Positions 34,405 through 45,740 are shown, counted from the first letter of the stretch. The stretch is 64,000 nt of DNA from Liolophura sinensis (GCF_032854445.1 NC_088302.1:52110046-52174045); one strand, 5' to 3'. Program-made: numbers and translations. Notes: generated by a model from the sequence alone, not told the origin.

Positions 34405-37400
34405 ATGGACAAAATGGCGACTGTAAGCAACCACACGTGCATTTGTTTTTTTAATATTTGGCGTCTATTCCCCATTTTGTTTAACGTTTATATGTGTTGT
34501 ATTATTCAAAGTATGAAGTTTAATATTAATGTTTTTGGTTTGTTCATGTCAAAATAGTATGTTGATAACTGTCTTTGTCTGTTGGTTGGGCAATTCCTGG
34601 CTTCCATTCTGACAGGGAGCGGAGGGACTGACAGTCACCTATGAGCGCTACATCTTCTTGACTAGTACCAGTACTTGTAGATGTATTCTTATGGGCTATA
34701 ACGTAGACTACCTATCGAATGTAGAATGAAAATGTCCAATCAAACGATCAGCTGCCTTTGGAAATGACTGTGTGTTTTATGACTGACCTGTTGGCCCATA
34801 GATATCCTTACGTGTATGTGTAGCTCAGGGTGGTTTTGAATTCGAGACCGCTGGCATCCAAGCACTTCACCTGCATGAGTCAGTGGTCGGCAGACAATGA
34901 GGCGAAAGGTGACATGGGAAGGAACAGTATTGGTCCATATTTGTTGAAAAACTTTAGATAATAACTGGAAATTATAGTGTGTTACTGTTAGATAACAGAC
35001 AAATCTGTGAAGAGATTTAACTTAAATGGAAATAGATGAGAGCTCCATAAGTATACCTTCTTGCTGGTGATTTTCTCCATAAAACTGCTGTTGTCTTTAA
35101 CACTGACCTAGAAATGAACAGAAAATTTCTTAAGGACTGGAATAACAGACTAAACAGGAATAAAGATCAGATTTGAGAGAGGTCAGGATAACGCAAACAA
35201 CTGGGTAAATATTTATCAAGTCAGTTTTAGTCAAAAAGAGCACAAGAGGAGGAAGGACAGTAGTTTCTGTGTTATCGTCATATGTGTAGCTGTAGTGGCA
35301 ATAATGTACCTATCACTCCTGCGAGTGGCGCGTAAGCGCCGGGAGAGTTACGATGTGTTACATGCTCTAAAATGTGGATCTTCTGTTTGATGAGAATTAT
35401 CAATAAATATCTTAAAAAATAAGCCGTGTAGCGATCCCAAAGTAGCACAGAATATCCCTGGCTTAACATGAACTTACCGACACCAAAAAATTCCGCTGAC
35501 TAGCTCTCCTTTTTGCTGCATGGCTTATTTTTGGAGATATTTACTGATGAATGTCCTCAATCAGTAGATCAACATTTTAGAGGTCATAACACATTCTTGC
35601 GGTGGTTACATGCCAGTCGGAAGAGAAGAGAGGTACATTATTGTAACTAGTGTAGTTGACCCTTCTCAAATGTGATCTATTTTTTCCATGGGATATATTG
35701 TTCTTATTTTTAGGTTGTCCCAAACATTACAGATTTTGTGGGCAGAGTTCAGTAGCCTTTCATCTGACATGCACTTCACATCAGTGCTTTCTTGGCCTTA
35801 AATGAAATTAAAAAATAAGTAGTGAACTGTAGAAGGGAGATAACTCTTCTTACCTACAAGGACCCATGGTGCTCTGTATAGGTTGTTTACATCTTAAATA
35901 TGTAGGACATTAGGCTCTTGTAAGTTAATAATGTTCCAGAAAGGTCAAAATGCTTAGTGTAAACCCTTGCTGGCTCAGTCAGATCCTTGACCACTGAGGT
36001 TGCGTGTCCAAATCCAGCTCTAGCTACTTTGGCTGGGGTTTACGAGGTGATGTGCCTGGTGATGTACAGTAGTTTACACCAGACAGATTTGTGTGCTCCA
36101 CACATAAACATGATGGCTGTCATTTACCTGAAAAGACCGGCCCTGATGGTTCGGTAAGGTGTCTGCATCGTGGGTGATGGATCCAGGGATAATCTTGGGT
36201 CTGGTCATATCTAAGGCTTTAAAAGAGGAAGTTGTTGCTTTCCTCGCTTGGCGTTCAGCATTAAAGGGATAGTGCAGTGACCCATATCAGTATAACGGCT
36301 TGGGGGGCTTACTTGCCTTCGGTAAGTCTCAGTGAAGCAGCACTAGATAAAACAGCTGTGGAAATCCGTCTTGCAACAAGGAGGTACGTTACACATACAC
36401 ATTACACATTGCACTCTAAGGACTTCTTCATCGTCATATGACTGAAAATTATTAAGTACGACGTTAAACCCCAAGCACTCGCTCACTCACTCTGACTGAA
36501 AAGTTCTTCAAAAAGGCGTTAAAAGCTGATCAAAGAAATGAATAAACGGTGTTTTATCTTGGGTACTTATGATAAATTTAAATCATACTTTGTATTTTTA
36601 CAGAGCAGCATGAGAGATAAGCCAAAAGAAATAAATTTTGAGAGCATGGTTGTTGATGTGTGTTTCCATCCTATGAAAGATGTATTAGCAGCAGGCGGAA
36701 TAGATGGCTATGTCACAATGTAAGTTGATGTCTTTGGGAAGTGAACTGTTCTGTTGAAGATGTTTTGTTTCTTATTTAAAATTATTTTATGACAAACCAT
36801 CTAATAACAATCATTTTCAAAAATCAAAAAGCATTTTTATTGTTCCCTTTGCATCTCAGAATTGTGGAACATGAAATTTTTTTGTTTTGTAATGTTGAAT
36901 GTTACGCAAATCAGGGAATGACTATCTACAAGTATGTGCTCAAATAACAGTTAACTGATGGTTAATACTCCTTCCCCATTCACTCTATTGCCATTGTGAT
37001 ACTGCACTTCAGGGAGCATGTTGTGGTTGTTATTACACTTCTCAGTTGCAGTTTCAATTTGCTGGGACACAAGAGGTCAGGGTTCAATCCTTAGATAAGG
37101 AATTTGTGTAAAGATGCGTGGTGTACCTTTATCTCTCCCCAGACATTCCTACTCCACATCAGACAACAACCGCACACTGATGACTCTACCTCATCACAAG
37201 AAAGCCTGCAGATGTGTGCGCTTTTCTCCAGATGGGGGCAAACTTTTCACTGCCTCAAAAGACAGATCCATAAAAACACTGGACCTCAATGCATGTTCAA
37301 CAGAAAGGAATTTCACAAAAGCCCATGAGTAAGTAGCTAATGAATTGTGCAGTTCTAGTTAACATTGTGACAGAGCTTGTGTGATCTTACACCAAGTTTA

Positions 37401-40400
37401 TACCAAATGACTCATGCCTATTCATAACACTAACCTGCTCAAGGTTTTCTCTTTGAGACATATCACTGAGACTAAGGACAGAATTGGGATATGGGTCAGT
37501 GCAGAGGACTTGTTTAGATTCCTCAGATCTTTGTGTCCTATGCCAGCTATGTTATAATGGATAAACTACAAGTCAACAGAAATTCAGTAAAATTTGTGTG
37601 CACCATTTTTTTTCTTCAATTTCACGTGTATTCTTAACTGTGGTGTCAAGATGCATGTCTGTGCACCTGAGTTGTATTTTTATCTTCTTTTGAAGTTAAT
37701 AATGACATACTATCTGGAATCCTTCAGATCTGCCATATACTCTATGCTCATCATGGATGAAAACTTTTTTGCCACTGGAGATGATGATGGCACATTGAAG
37801 GTAACTTCTCACAAACTTCACCACTGTACTTTTTTACTGATTTACAATATATTTCTTTCTGTCTTGAATTCAGAGCTGTACATGTATAGGTTGCCATGAA
37901 AAACCCGAAAACACATGGGTGAATTTTCACATCCCAAATCTGCGTGCTGTAAGTAAGGATAATCGGGGTAATACCCAGTCATTTTCACTCAAATTGAGAG
38001 AGTCGGAATGTCATTAATCATCAAATAAGGGAGAGAAGCTCGTGCAACATGTGTTTCTGTTTGGGAGATTATGTACTGTATTGTGATAGAGTTGTTAGGA
38101 AAGGCCATTGTATAATCCAGTGTTCTAAACACACTTTACCTTAATAGGGAAAAAATAGTGAAAAGGTAAATGGGGCTATTTTCCTGAACAGTGTTTGAAG
38201 TTCTTTCATGTGACATATACAGCACTTAATTTTGTTGTCTTTGCTTTTAAAGATATAAAGGGGCCTCCGTGGCTCAGCTGGTTAACGCGCTAGCACAGCA
38301 TAATGACCCAGAAGCCTCTCACCAATGCGGGTCGCTATGAGTTCAAATCCAGCTCTTGTAGGCTTCCTCAATGGCCTTACGTGGGAAGGTCTGCAGCAAC
38401 CTGCAGGTGGCTGTGCCCGAATTCCTCCCACCATAATGCTGGCTGCCGTCGTATTAGTTAAATATTCTTGAGTACAGCGTAAAACATCAATCAGGTAAAT
38501 GAATAAATAAATGAATAAATAAATCTGTCTAGAATGCAGGGTGTATGAAATTTTTTTATGTATGAAAGCTTGGACATCAGTAAACCTGCTGGTATGGTTT
38601 TGTTTTATTTTTTTATGTTAAAAATATAGAAGGCAAATATTTGTATTTTCGAAGCTGTATAAAAGTTATTTTTAAAAATTCTAAATTTTTAGATCTAATT
38701 TTTATTCCATTTTTTGATTTTTCAGTGTCGTCTTGCTTGTAAAACAAAAGATAAACAGTGTTGCCTGAAATGAATCTTGCCTGTAAAACAAAAGATAATC
38801 ATTGTTGCCTGAAATGAATCTTGCCTGTAAAACACGAGATAATCAGTGTTGCCTGAAATGAATCTTGCCTGTAAAACAAAAGATAATCGGTGTTGCCTGA
38901 AATGAATCTTGCCTGTAAAACAAAAGACAATCGGTGTTGCCTGAAATGAATCTTGCCTGTAAAACAAAAGACAATCAGTGTTGCCTGAAATGAATCTTGC
39001 CTGTAAAACAAAAGACAATCGGTGTTGCCTGAAATGAATCTTGCCTGTAAAACAAAAGATAATCAGGGTTGCCTGAAATGAATCTGCTGTTTATGCAGTT
39101 TTATTTATGTTTCTCCTTGGGTCAGATATGGGATTTACGACAAGCAAACGCGGTTATGACAATGAGGGAGAACGAGGAATTCATCAGTGACATGGTTGTT
39201 GACAAAGACAGAAAGATTCTAGCGGTGACCAGGTAAGAGTTGTGAGTGTGTAATGATGAGTGATTTCACCCATGAACACGTATTAAATTTTTTCACCACA
39301 ATAAGCTAAACATCGTTCTTGTTCTTGATTTCAGTGGTGATGGAACGCTAACAGCATTTAACGTCAGGAGAAGAAGAATGGAGCTTCAGTCGGAATTGTT
39401 TGACTCAGAAATGTTATCAATCACAAAGGTCAAGGTCAGTCAGTGTCATATTGCACAACACTTTTAGCTCGTCTTACGAAGTAAGGAGAGATATTGTGAG
39501 AGGGGGATCAGATGCTGCTGGTGTCGGTGGTTAAAGTTTTTGGCCAGTCTTGGGTCTTGCAATGGTCACCCATAGTACACAGATAGCCAGTCATCGGTAT
39601 CAATTTGCACATCAAATACCAAGGAAGTCTTTTACCTCATAGCTTAAGATTTTGCTCAGCTATTTACAGGGTTGCAGTTGCCTCCAATAGAACATTAAGT
39701 TGTGTACTAACTCCCCACAGTGTCTTTTACCACCTGTCACATGTTAAAAGAAAAGTGACGTCACAAACCAAAACTAATGAGTCGAATCCCAGTTCAATAT
39801 ATTTACCTCCTACTTATTGCATCAGGCCAGTCACTAATAAGCTCATAAAAAATGTGGTCACCACTTACCTGGGGATAGATGACCCACCACCATCAAGTGG
39901 CCGCCTGGCTTTGAGTACCAGACCCAGCCCAGGCCGCTGCACAGAGTATAGATGATGATCCACACCTGTATACAAGAGTGGTCGGTTGATGTCCACTATT
40001 CAACAATATTCCACTATATTCCATGTCCACTATTCAACAATACAAACAGGGCTGAAATATGGTCATTGCAAATGCCCTATATATACCACAAAAAAACATG
40101 CGTCCCACCTCAAAGTTCTCAGGTGGCGCCCCCTGGTTACATAGGGAAGTGAGTAACGAGCGACGCAGGCCGTCAAGTTCATACAAGCCTGAAATCCTCA
40201 AACATGCAAAGGCCAGTTCATATTCAAATAAAATGGTGGGCTTGTGCCCTTGGTGAGACGGGCGGTTACGAACCCAATCTCATAGCAGGGATTATTTATA
40301 ACATAAACTCTGCTGTACAAGTCTACAGTAGGAAAAATCACACTCGTGACCCCACCACAATGATTTCCATGTCCATTATATATGCAGTCACTGCTCTGCA

Positions 40401-43400
40401 ATCCTTACTCATACGATGAACAGTCGTAGTTGTGACAGTATAATAATTTTGGTCCATCTTGTTGATTTAATGGTAAGATATTTGCATTATGTAAAAAAGA
40501 GGATAATATCTGTGCATGACAGTGTCAGTCATTATGCTCTTTTTTGGGGGGGGGGGGGGGGGGGGGGGTTAAATATTTGAATGTATCACTTGACTTGAAC
40601 CTTATGCAGTTTTACAAACTGCTCGATCAGCCGATCTACCGATATTCTCCAATTGTCTTATTATTATTCTTTGCAATATTATCTAATTCTCTTGACGTGT
40701 TTTGGAAATTGTTTCCATCTTTGATTTTGCAAACCAAAATCAGAAATTGAGTTTTTGGGGGGGGAGCTAAATTGATTTTGAAAATATTTTACTAATTTTT
40801 TTCCCCACAATGAAATCCGCAGAGGGCAGAGTGAGGAAACAAGATTCATATTCGCCTTGTATAATGTGGCTGGGTGGAGTGTCATGTCTAGTGTCTTGGG
40901 CATGATACATTAGATGCGGCATTGACTCACCCTGCCACAGGAAGACACAGTACAGTGGACTCTCTCAACACCAACACTTTAATTAACCGACATCACGTCA
41001 AAACCCACAACATTTTGTGGTCCGTTTTCTGCTCCATTTGACAGTAATGTTAATTGCCTTCAGTAAACCGACTCTTGTCTATTCTGAACACCGACAGTGG
41101 TTTGTAGTACAAACATTTCCAGTGAGTGTTAATCTGTCTTGTCTAATCCGACGCAGTGTGTTGCACGACATCCGACAGAGTCCGAGTTTGGCTACATCTT
41201 GCCTGTTTGCCAGGTGACTGAAGATCAGTCATGTGAACTCTTGCCTACTTCAGCAGGTGGTGATCTCCTGATACCCCGTACTTTACCTCCTGCGAAGATC
41301 AGAGTTTAGTCACTCTGTGAGTGAAAGATGAGTCTTACACTTAGTAGATCAGTGACTGAATAAAAATGCCTCAAACAACAGTTGCCATCACAATTTTCCC
41401 TGCCATTGCCGTAACAACATTTGACCATGACCAGTAGACCAGTAAAGCATTGCCATGTGAAAATGAACTTGAGTGATAGAGATCAATTTTTTGTAATTAT
41501 GCATATGTACTAAAGTAAAGATCAGCTTCTTTCCATAGTTTGTTGCTATGCATCACTGGGCTCTTTAACAAGTTTAATTAAACATATATGTATGTACAGT
41601 ACACATGTTGTTGTTGTTGTAGACTACTTGCCCATATTTAATACACCGACATCTACTGTATATATACATAGACCTAATGACTCATCATTGACCTGTCATA
41701 ACCAATAAATTGTTATTATGATGTAAAATCAATCAATCAATCAATGTACCCAGATTATTGGTTAGTGTATCATCATCATGTTCAATTTCAGGACGACTCA
41801 AAAGTAGTATGCGGGACTGGAGATGGAATCCTCAATATCTTCAACTGGGGGGAGTGGGGGAATATTTCTGACCGTTTCCCAGGACACCCCATGTCTGTGG
41901 ACTGTTTGGTGACTGTGGGGAGGGATCTCATCTGTTCTGGCTCTATGGATGGAGTGATAAGGTAAGTCATCAGCCATGAGATTATAATTCTGGTCCCCAT
42001 GTCTGTGGACTGTTTGGTGATGGTGGGGAGGGATCTCATCTGTTCTGGCTCTATGGATGGAGTGATAAGGTAAGTCATCAGCCATGAGATTATAATTCTG
42101 GTCCCCATGTCTGTGGACTGTTTGGTGACTGTGGGAAGGGATCTCATCTGTTCTGGCTCTATGGATGGAGTGATAAGGTAAGTCATCAGCCATGAGATTA
42201 TAATTCTGGTCCCCATGTCTGTGGACTGTTTGGTGACTGTGGGAAGGGATCTCATCTGTTCTGGCTCTATGGATGGAGTGATAAGGTAAGTCATCAGCCA
42301 TGAGATTATAATTCTGGTCCCCATGTCTGTGGACTGTTTGGTGACTGTGGGGAGGGATCTGATCTGTTCTGGCTCTATGGATGGAGTGATAAGGTAAGTC
42401 ATCAGCCATGAGATTATAATTCTGGTCCCCATGTCTGTGGACTGTTTGGTGACTGTGGGGAGGGATCTGATCTGTTCTGGCTCTATGGATGGAGTGATAA
42501 GGTAAGTCATCAGCCATGAGATTATAATTCTGGTCCCCATGTCTGTGGACTGTTTGGTGACTGTGGGAAGGGATCTCATCTGTTCTGGCTCTATGGATGG
42601 AGTGATAAGGTAAGTCATCAGCCATGAGATTATAATTCTGGTCCCCATGTCTGTGGACTGTTTGGTGACTGTGGGAAGGGATCTGATCTGTTCTGGCTCT
42701 ATGGATGGAGTGATAAGGTAAGTCATCAGCCATGAGATTATAATTCTGGTCCCCATGTCTGTGGACTGTTTGGTGACTGTGGGAAGGGATCTCATCTGTT
42801 CTGGCTCTATGGATGGAGTGATAAGGTAAGTCATCAGCCATGAGATTATAATTCTGGCCCCCATGTCTGTGGACTGTTTGGTGATGGTGGGGAGGGATCT
42901 GATCTGTTCTGGCTCCATGGATGGAGTGATAAGGTAAGTCATCAGCCATGAGGTTGTAATTCTGGTCCCCATGTCTGTGGACTGTTTGGTGATGGTGGGG
43001 AGGGATCTCATCTGTTCTGGCTCTATGGATGGAGTGATAAGGTAGGTCATCAGCCATGAGATAATAATTCTGGTCCCCATGTCTGTGGACTGTTTGGTGA
43101 TGGTGGGACAGGATCTGATCTGTTCTGGCTCCATGGATGGAGTGATAAGGCAGGTCATCAGCCATGAGATTATAATTCTGGTCCCCATGTCTGTGGACTG
43201 TTTGGTGATGGTGGGACAGGATCTGATCTGTTCTGGCTCCATGGATGGAGTGATAAGGTAAGTCATCAGCCATGAGATTATCTGGTCCCCATGTCTGTTT
43301 GGTGATGGCAGGGCAGGATTTTTCATTATTTTCCTGGAGTCACTGAAGGTGATGGACCATAAGGTCTTCAACCTTTTCATCCACTAAAGGACTGTTTTCA

Positions 43401-44405
43401 GTGGAACTAATGCATCCAATTATTATGAAAATGATGGTAAAAATTATTTCTTTGTGTCATTATAGATGTAAGCTTCATAAATCTGTGCAAATTATTTCTC
43501 ATCAGCCTGTAATTTTCTCATAATGTTTCAATTAGTGGTTGCAGAAGCGGTTGAAAACGTTTCAGAACTAGGGTATATACATGTATATGATATACTGCTG
43601 ACGTTCTGTTTTAGAGAGGAGGCCTAGAAATATTTGCCATTAATTTCAAATCAGATGAAATTACTTTCTTTGTTCGTGGATGCTCTATTCATGGAACAGA
43701 TTGCTGCATGGAGAGGTGGTTTTCATTATCACATTAACACATTAACAATGAAACATGTTGGTAATTTATATACATGTTGTACACAATTGTTCACATGTGT
43801 TCAATTTTAACATACATGTGTATGATGTACATGAATACATCCTTGGCTCCCTCATCCTTGATTTATAGTTTAATTTAAAGTACTAATATAATATAAGACA
43901 TTTATAATATAATATATATTTATGATATAAGACAGACATCAGACAATGATATAAGACAATGAATAATGCTTAGCTCAGCTTTATTTCTTCCACTCTCTCC
44001 ACTAGGGCAGTGAACATTGTACCAAACAGATTTGTTGGAGTTGTGGGAAAGCATGAAGAGTTTCCCATCGAAGGGTTGAGCGTCTCCCGTGACAACAAGC
44101 TCTTAGCCAGCTGTTCCCATGACAACACTATCAAATTCTGGAACATTGAGAACTTGGGCAAAGAGAAATTTGACAGCTCAAAGAAACCCAAGAAGGCAAG
44201 CAAGACAAAACTGTTGGGCTCTGAAGCTAAGAGTGACTTCTTTGCTGATCTGGCGGGGGAAGAGGCTAAGGCAGCTGACAAGCAGGATGTGGGAGGTCAG
44301 GATAATGAAGACTCAGGCAGTGACAGTTCAGATGATGAAGATGACGATGATGAAGACTCTGGTGGAGATGATGATGATGGAGATGATGGTGATGATGATA
44401 AATAA
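34405..44405 (+). CDS. WDR55: WD repeat-containing protein 55 (WDR55), complete, eight coding exons
   Basis: Nucleolar WD40 protein (yeast relative Jip5) needed for rRNA maturation. Exons: 34405-34422, 36604-36719, 37143-37328, 37728-37800, 39126-39232, 39335-39434, 41792-41961, 44006-44405. GT/AG borders and phases fit throughout, giving 389 aa against 383 in human. Blades are recognisable in order: VVDVCFHPMKDVLAAGGIDG; CRCVRFSPDGGKLFTASKD; SMLIMDENFFATGDDDGTLK; IWDLRQANAV, FISDMVVD; SGDGTLTAFNVRRRRMELQS; VCGTGDGILNIFNWGEWGNI; DLICSGSMDGVIR; AVNIVPNRFVG, LLASCSHDNTIKFW. The C-terminus has FFADL and a long Asp/Glu tail, as in human WDR55. Exon 1 codes for only six residues (MDKMAT); it joins in phase, but the ATG at 36610 in exon 2 is an alternative start. 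The end of exon 7 is copied many times in the following intron. An AATAAA at 44401-44406 overlaps the stop codon. Confidence 0.94.
35964..36540 (+). mobile_element. tRNA-derived SINE split by a second SINE (WDR55 intron 1)
   Basis: tRNA-like head (TTGCTGGCTCAGTCAGATCC, then GTGTCCAAATCCAGCTC) and body run to 36135. The core resumes at 36496 with TTCTTCAAAAAGGCGTTAAA and an A-rich end. The interruption is the SINE at 36136-36495, flanked by CTGAAAAG on both sides (36128-36135 and 36496-36503). Confidence 0.72.
36136..36495 (+). mobile_element. CACTCACT-tailed SINE, nearly full length, nested
   Basis: tRNA-like head (CCCTGATGGTTCGGTAAGGT, GGATCCAGGGATAATCTTGG), body with CGCTTGGCGTTCAGCATTAA and GTAAGTCTCAGTGAAGCAGC, core GTACGACGTTAAACCCCAAG, tail CACTCGCTCACTCACTC. 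Target duplication CTGAAAAG. Other copies: 655-795, 7966-8057, 40836-40952, 44893-45178. Confidence 0.78.
38261..38523 (+). mobile_element. tRNA-derived SINE, full length, in WDR55 intron 4
   Basis: Best complete copy in the window. Head GGGCCTCCGTGGCTCAGCTG with GTTAACGCGCTAGCACAGC (A-box region) and GAGTTCAAATCCAGC (B-box region), core GGCTGCCGTCGTATTAG, tail CTTGAGTACAGCGTAAAACA and (AAATAAATG)n. It fits a polymerase III-derived SINE with a conserved core. Confidence 0.9.
38735..39091 (+). repeat. 44-bp minisatellite in WDR55 intron 4
   Basis: Eight head-to-tail copies of a 44-bp unit containing TTGCCTGTAAAAC and TTGCCTGAAATGAATC; GTAAAAC recurs at 38741, 38783, 38827, 38871, 38915, 38959, 39003 and 39047. 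The array ends about 33 bp before the exon 5 acceptor at 39124-39125, so it sits in the branch-point region. Minus-strand open frames here are repeat shadows. Confidence 0.93.
40546..40568 (+). repeat. Poly-G run of 23 bases in WDR55 intron 6
   Basis: TTTTTT followed by 23 consecutive G and then TT. Possible G-quadruplex or assembly-sensitive homopolymer. Confidence 0.95.
40836..40952 (+). mobile_element. CACTCACT-tailed SINE fragment
   Basis: GGGTGGAGTGTCATGTCTAG, GTCTTGGGCATGATAC, GACTCACCCTGCCACAGGA match the middle of the copy at 44893-45178. It stops at TA, where a different element seems to begin. Confidence 0.65.
40953..41225 (+). mobile_element. Possible remnant of a pogo/Tigger-like DNA transposon
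   Basis: Begins TA then CAGTGGACTCTCTCAACACC, resembling pogo/Tigger termini (CAGTGGAACCTC type). CCGACA motifs recur (AACCGACATC, AACACCGACAG). No transposase frame is present and the right end is not clear; ACACCGACATCTACTGTA near 41645 is one candidate. Family assignment is tentative. Confidence 0.4.
41891..43316 (+). repeat. 108-bp minisatellite built from the WDR55 exon 7 / intron 7 boundary
   Basis: Thirteen complete copies start at 41891, 41999, 42107, 42215, 42323, 42431, 42539, 42647, 42755, 42863, 42971, 43079 and 43187, always 108 bp apart. A partial copy starts at 43291. Each unit is 71 bp of exon 7 coding sequence (MSVDCLVTVGRDLICSGSMD...) plus the first 37 bp of the intron. Eleven copies keep AAG|GTAAGT, one has GTAGGT (copy 11) and one GCAGGT (copy 12). 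Only copy 1 is preceded by a splice acceptor (41790-41791). In-frame TAA follows the donor in most copies. The last copies are the most divergent. Two long minus-strand open frames (up to 530 codons) are by-products of the period being a multiple of three. Confidence 0.97.
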
Positions 44406-44692
44406 AAACTTGCCCTGCAGACTAATATGTATTTTTTCTGTACATGATGCATCAGTCAGTTTGATTCATAATTTGATAAATTCGTACAGCATTTCATGTC
44501 CAGCTGATGGTGGATTTACCTTCAAGATGTGAGGAATACCGCTGTATAGATTAACACTTGATGGATCAGAAAAATTTGTGTTTATTTATTTGTTTGGGGT
44601 TTTACACTGAAGACTTTTTCAGTCAGGTTTATGTGAAGGAAATGAAGTACAGTAGATAGAAACCACTGCCCTTGCCAATAACATTGTGTCTA
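44406..44692 (+). other. WDR55 3' flank
   Basis: Follows the stop. Besides the AATAAA overlapping the stop codon, no other clear gene end was seen. A diverged SINE tail-like stretch lies around 44578-44640. Confidence 0.4.
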
Positions 44693-45342
44693 TGCCAGCG
44701 AGAGTTTGTTTAAACACATAACCTCATTGGTCAGGGATCAGTCTCGTCTGCAGAGTGGACGCGAGATGATGAGGAAAAATGCAAGCATTGATGTGAAGAT
44801 AATACACAAAACATCACACCAATCCACAGTGAAAAAACACTGGGCAAATCATTCATTTGAAGGTTGTACAAAGATTGATGAACCAAACAATATTCGGGAG
44901 ACCCAGGAAAAAACCCAGGTCGGGTCATGCCGAAGACTTGCTGCTGCCTCGCTTGCCGCTCAGCACCGAGACATAGAGCAAGGAAACATAACTGGTTGGC
45001 CCGGTGTCTGTATAATGTGACTGGGTGGGGTGTCATGTCTGGTGTCTTCGGCATGATACTTCAGTGGTGACAGCACTTTGAAGGCATGGACTCACCCTGC
45101 CACAAGAAGACGTGTAAGCATACCTAATGACTCCAGTCATCATATGGGTGATTCTTTCATTCCGTATTAAACATTGCGGCCAAGCCAGCGAGTGTGGGTT
45201 TAAACACATAACCTCATTGCTCAAGAATCAGGGAGGAAAAATATGAGCATAATTGTGAAGCATCACACCCAGCCACAGTACAAACTCTGGGCAAACCATT
45301 CATGTTAAGGTGGTGCAACGATTGGTCAGCCAAATAATATTG
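44693..45342 (+). repeat. SINE flanked by two direct copies of a ~150-200-bp block
   Basis: A CACTCACT-family SINE body (44893-45178: TGCCTCGCTTGCCGCTCAGC, TGGGTGGGGTGTCATGTCTG, GACTCACCCTGCCACAAGAA) lies between block A (44693-44892) and a shorter, diverged A' (45183-45342). Shared blocks are TTTAAACACATAACCTCATT, GAGGAAAAAT, CATCACACC and CTGGGCAAA. The open frame over A has no protein support. Confidence 0.65.
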
Positions 45343-45574
45343 TTTCTTTGCTTAGGGGTTTAAAGCATTTATAAAGTAATGACATCTTGTGAACAGTTAC
45401 CAACATGTTAGATGATGGAACGACACCTTTCTGACTGGTCTGTTTTCGCATGATGATCGAATATAACAGTAAATGGGAGTAAGCTGCCAAATACTTTATT
45501 TCTCCTGAAGTTTATCATTTTTCAAGGGGCACTTTTTACCTGATTCTGATTGATGAATCTGTCCTAGAGGGAGA

Positions 45575-45740
45575 GGGGCCTCCACTGTCAAGGTGGTTAG
45601 CTTGCAGGCTTGGCACAATGACCCTGGAGCCTCTTACAAATGCAGTCACTGTGAGTTCAAGTCCAACTCATGCTGTACGTGGGAAGCATGTTCGTGGGAA
45701 GATCTGCCAACAACCTGCAGATGGTCATGAGTTACTTGTC
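45575..45740 (+). mobile_element. SINE head fragment
   Basis: GAGGGGCCTCC, GTGGTTAGCTTGCAGGC, GTGAGTTCAAGTCCAACTC and CAACCTGCAGATGGTC match the head half of the CAATCAAATAAA SINE family on the plus strand. Confidence 0.75.

Noticed and set aside
34820-34900. tRNA-like stretch TGTGTAGCTCAGGGTGG with GAATTCGAGACC
   Set aside because: A- and B-box-like words occur but spacing and stems do not give a tRNA, and no SINE body follows that matches the families here.
38722-39018. Minus-strand frames with FYRQDSFQAT repeats
   Set aside because: Translation of the 44-bp minisatellite in a WDR55 intron.
39605-39955. 116-codon plus-strand frame in WDR55 intron 6
   Set aside because: No recognisable domain, lies in an intron, and the splice phases of the flanking exons fit without it.
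41788-43380. Minus-strand open frames of 530 and 491 codons with a 36-residue repeat
   Set aside because: They are the antisense of the WDR55 exon 7 array; the period is a multiple of three, so frames stay open. No domain, and the plus strand explains the sequence.
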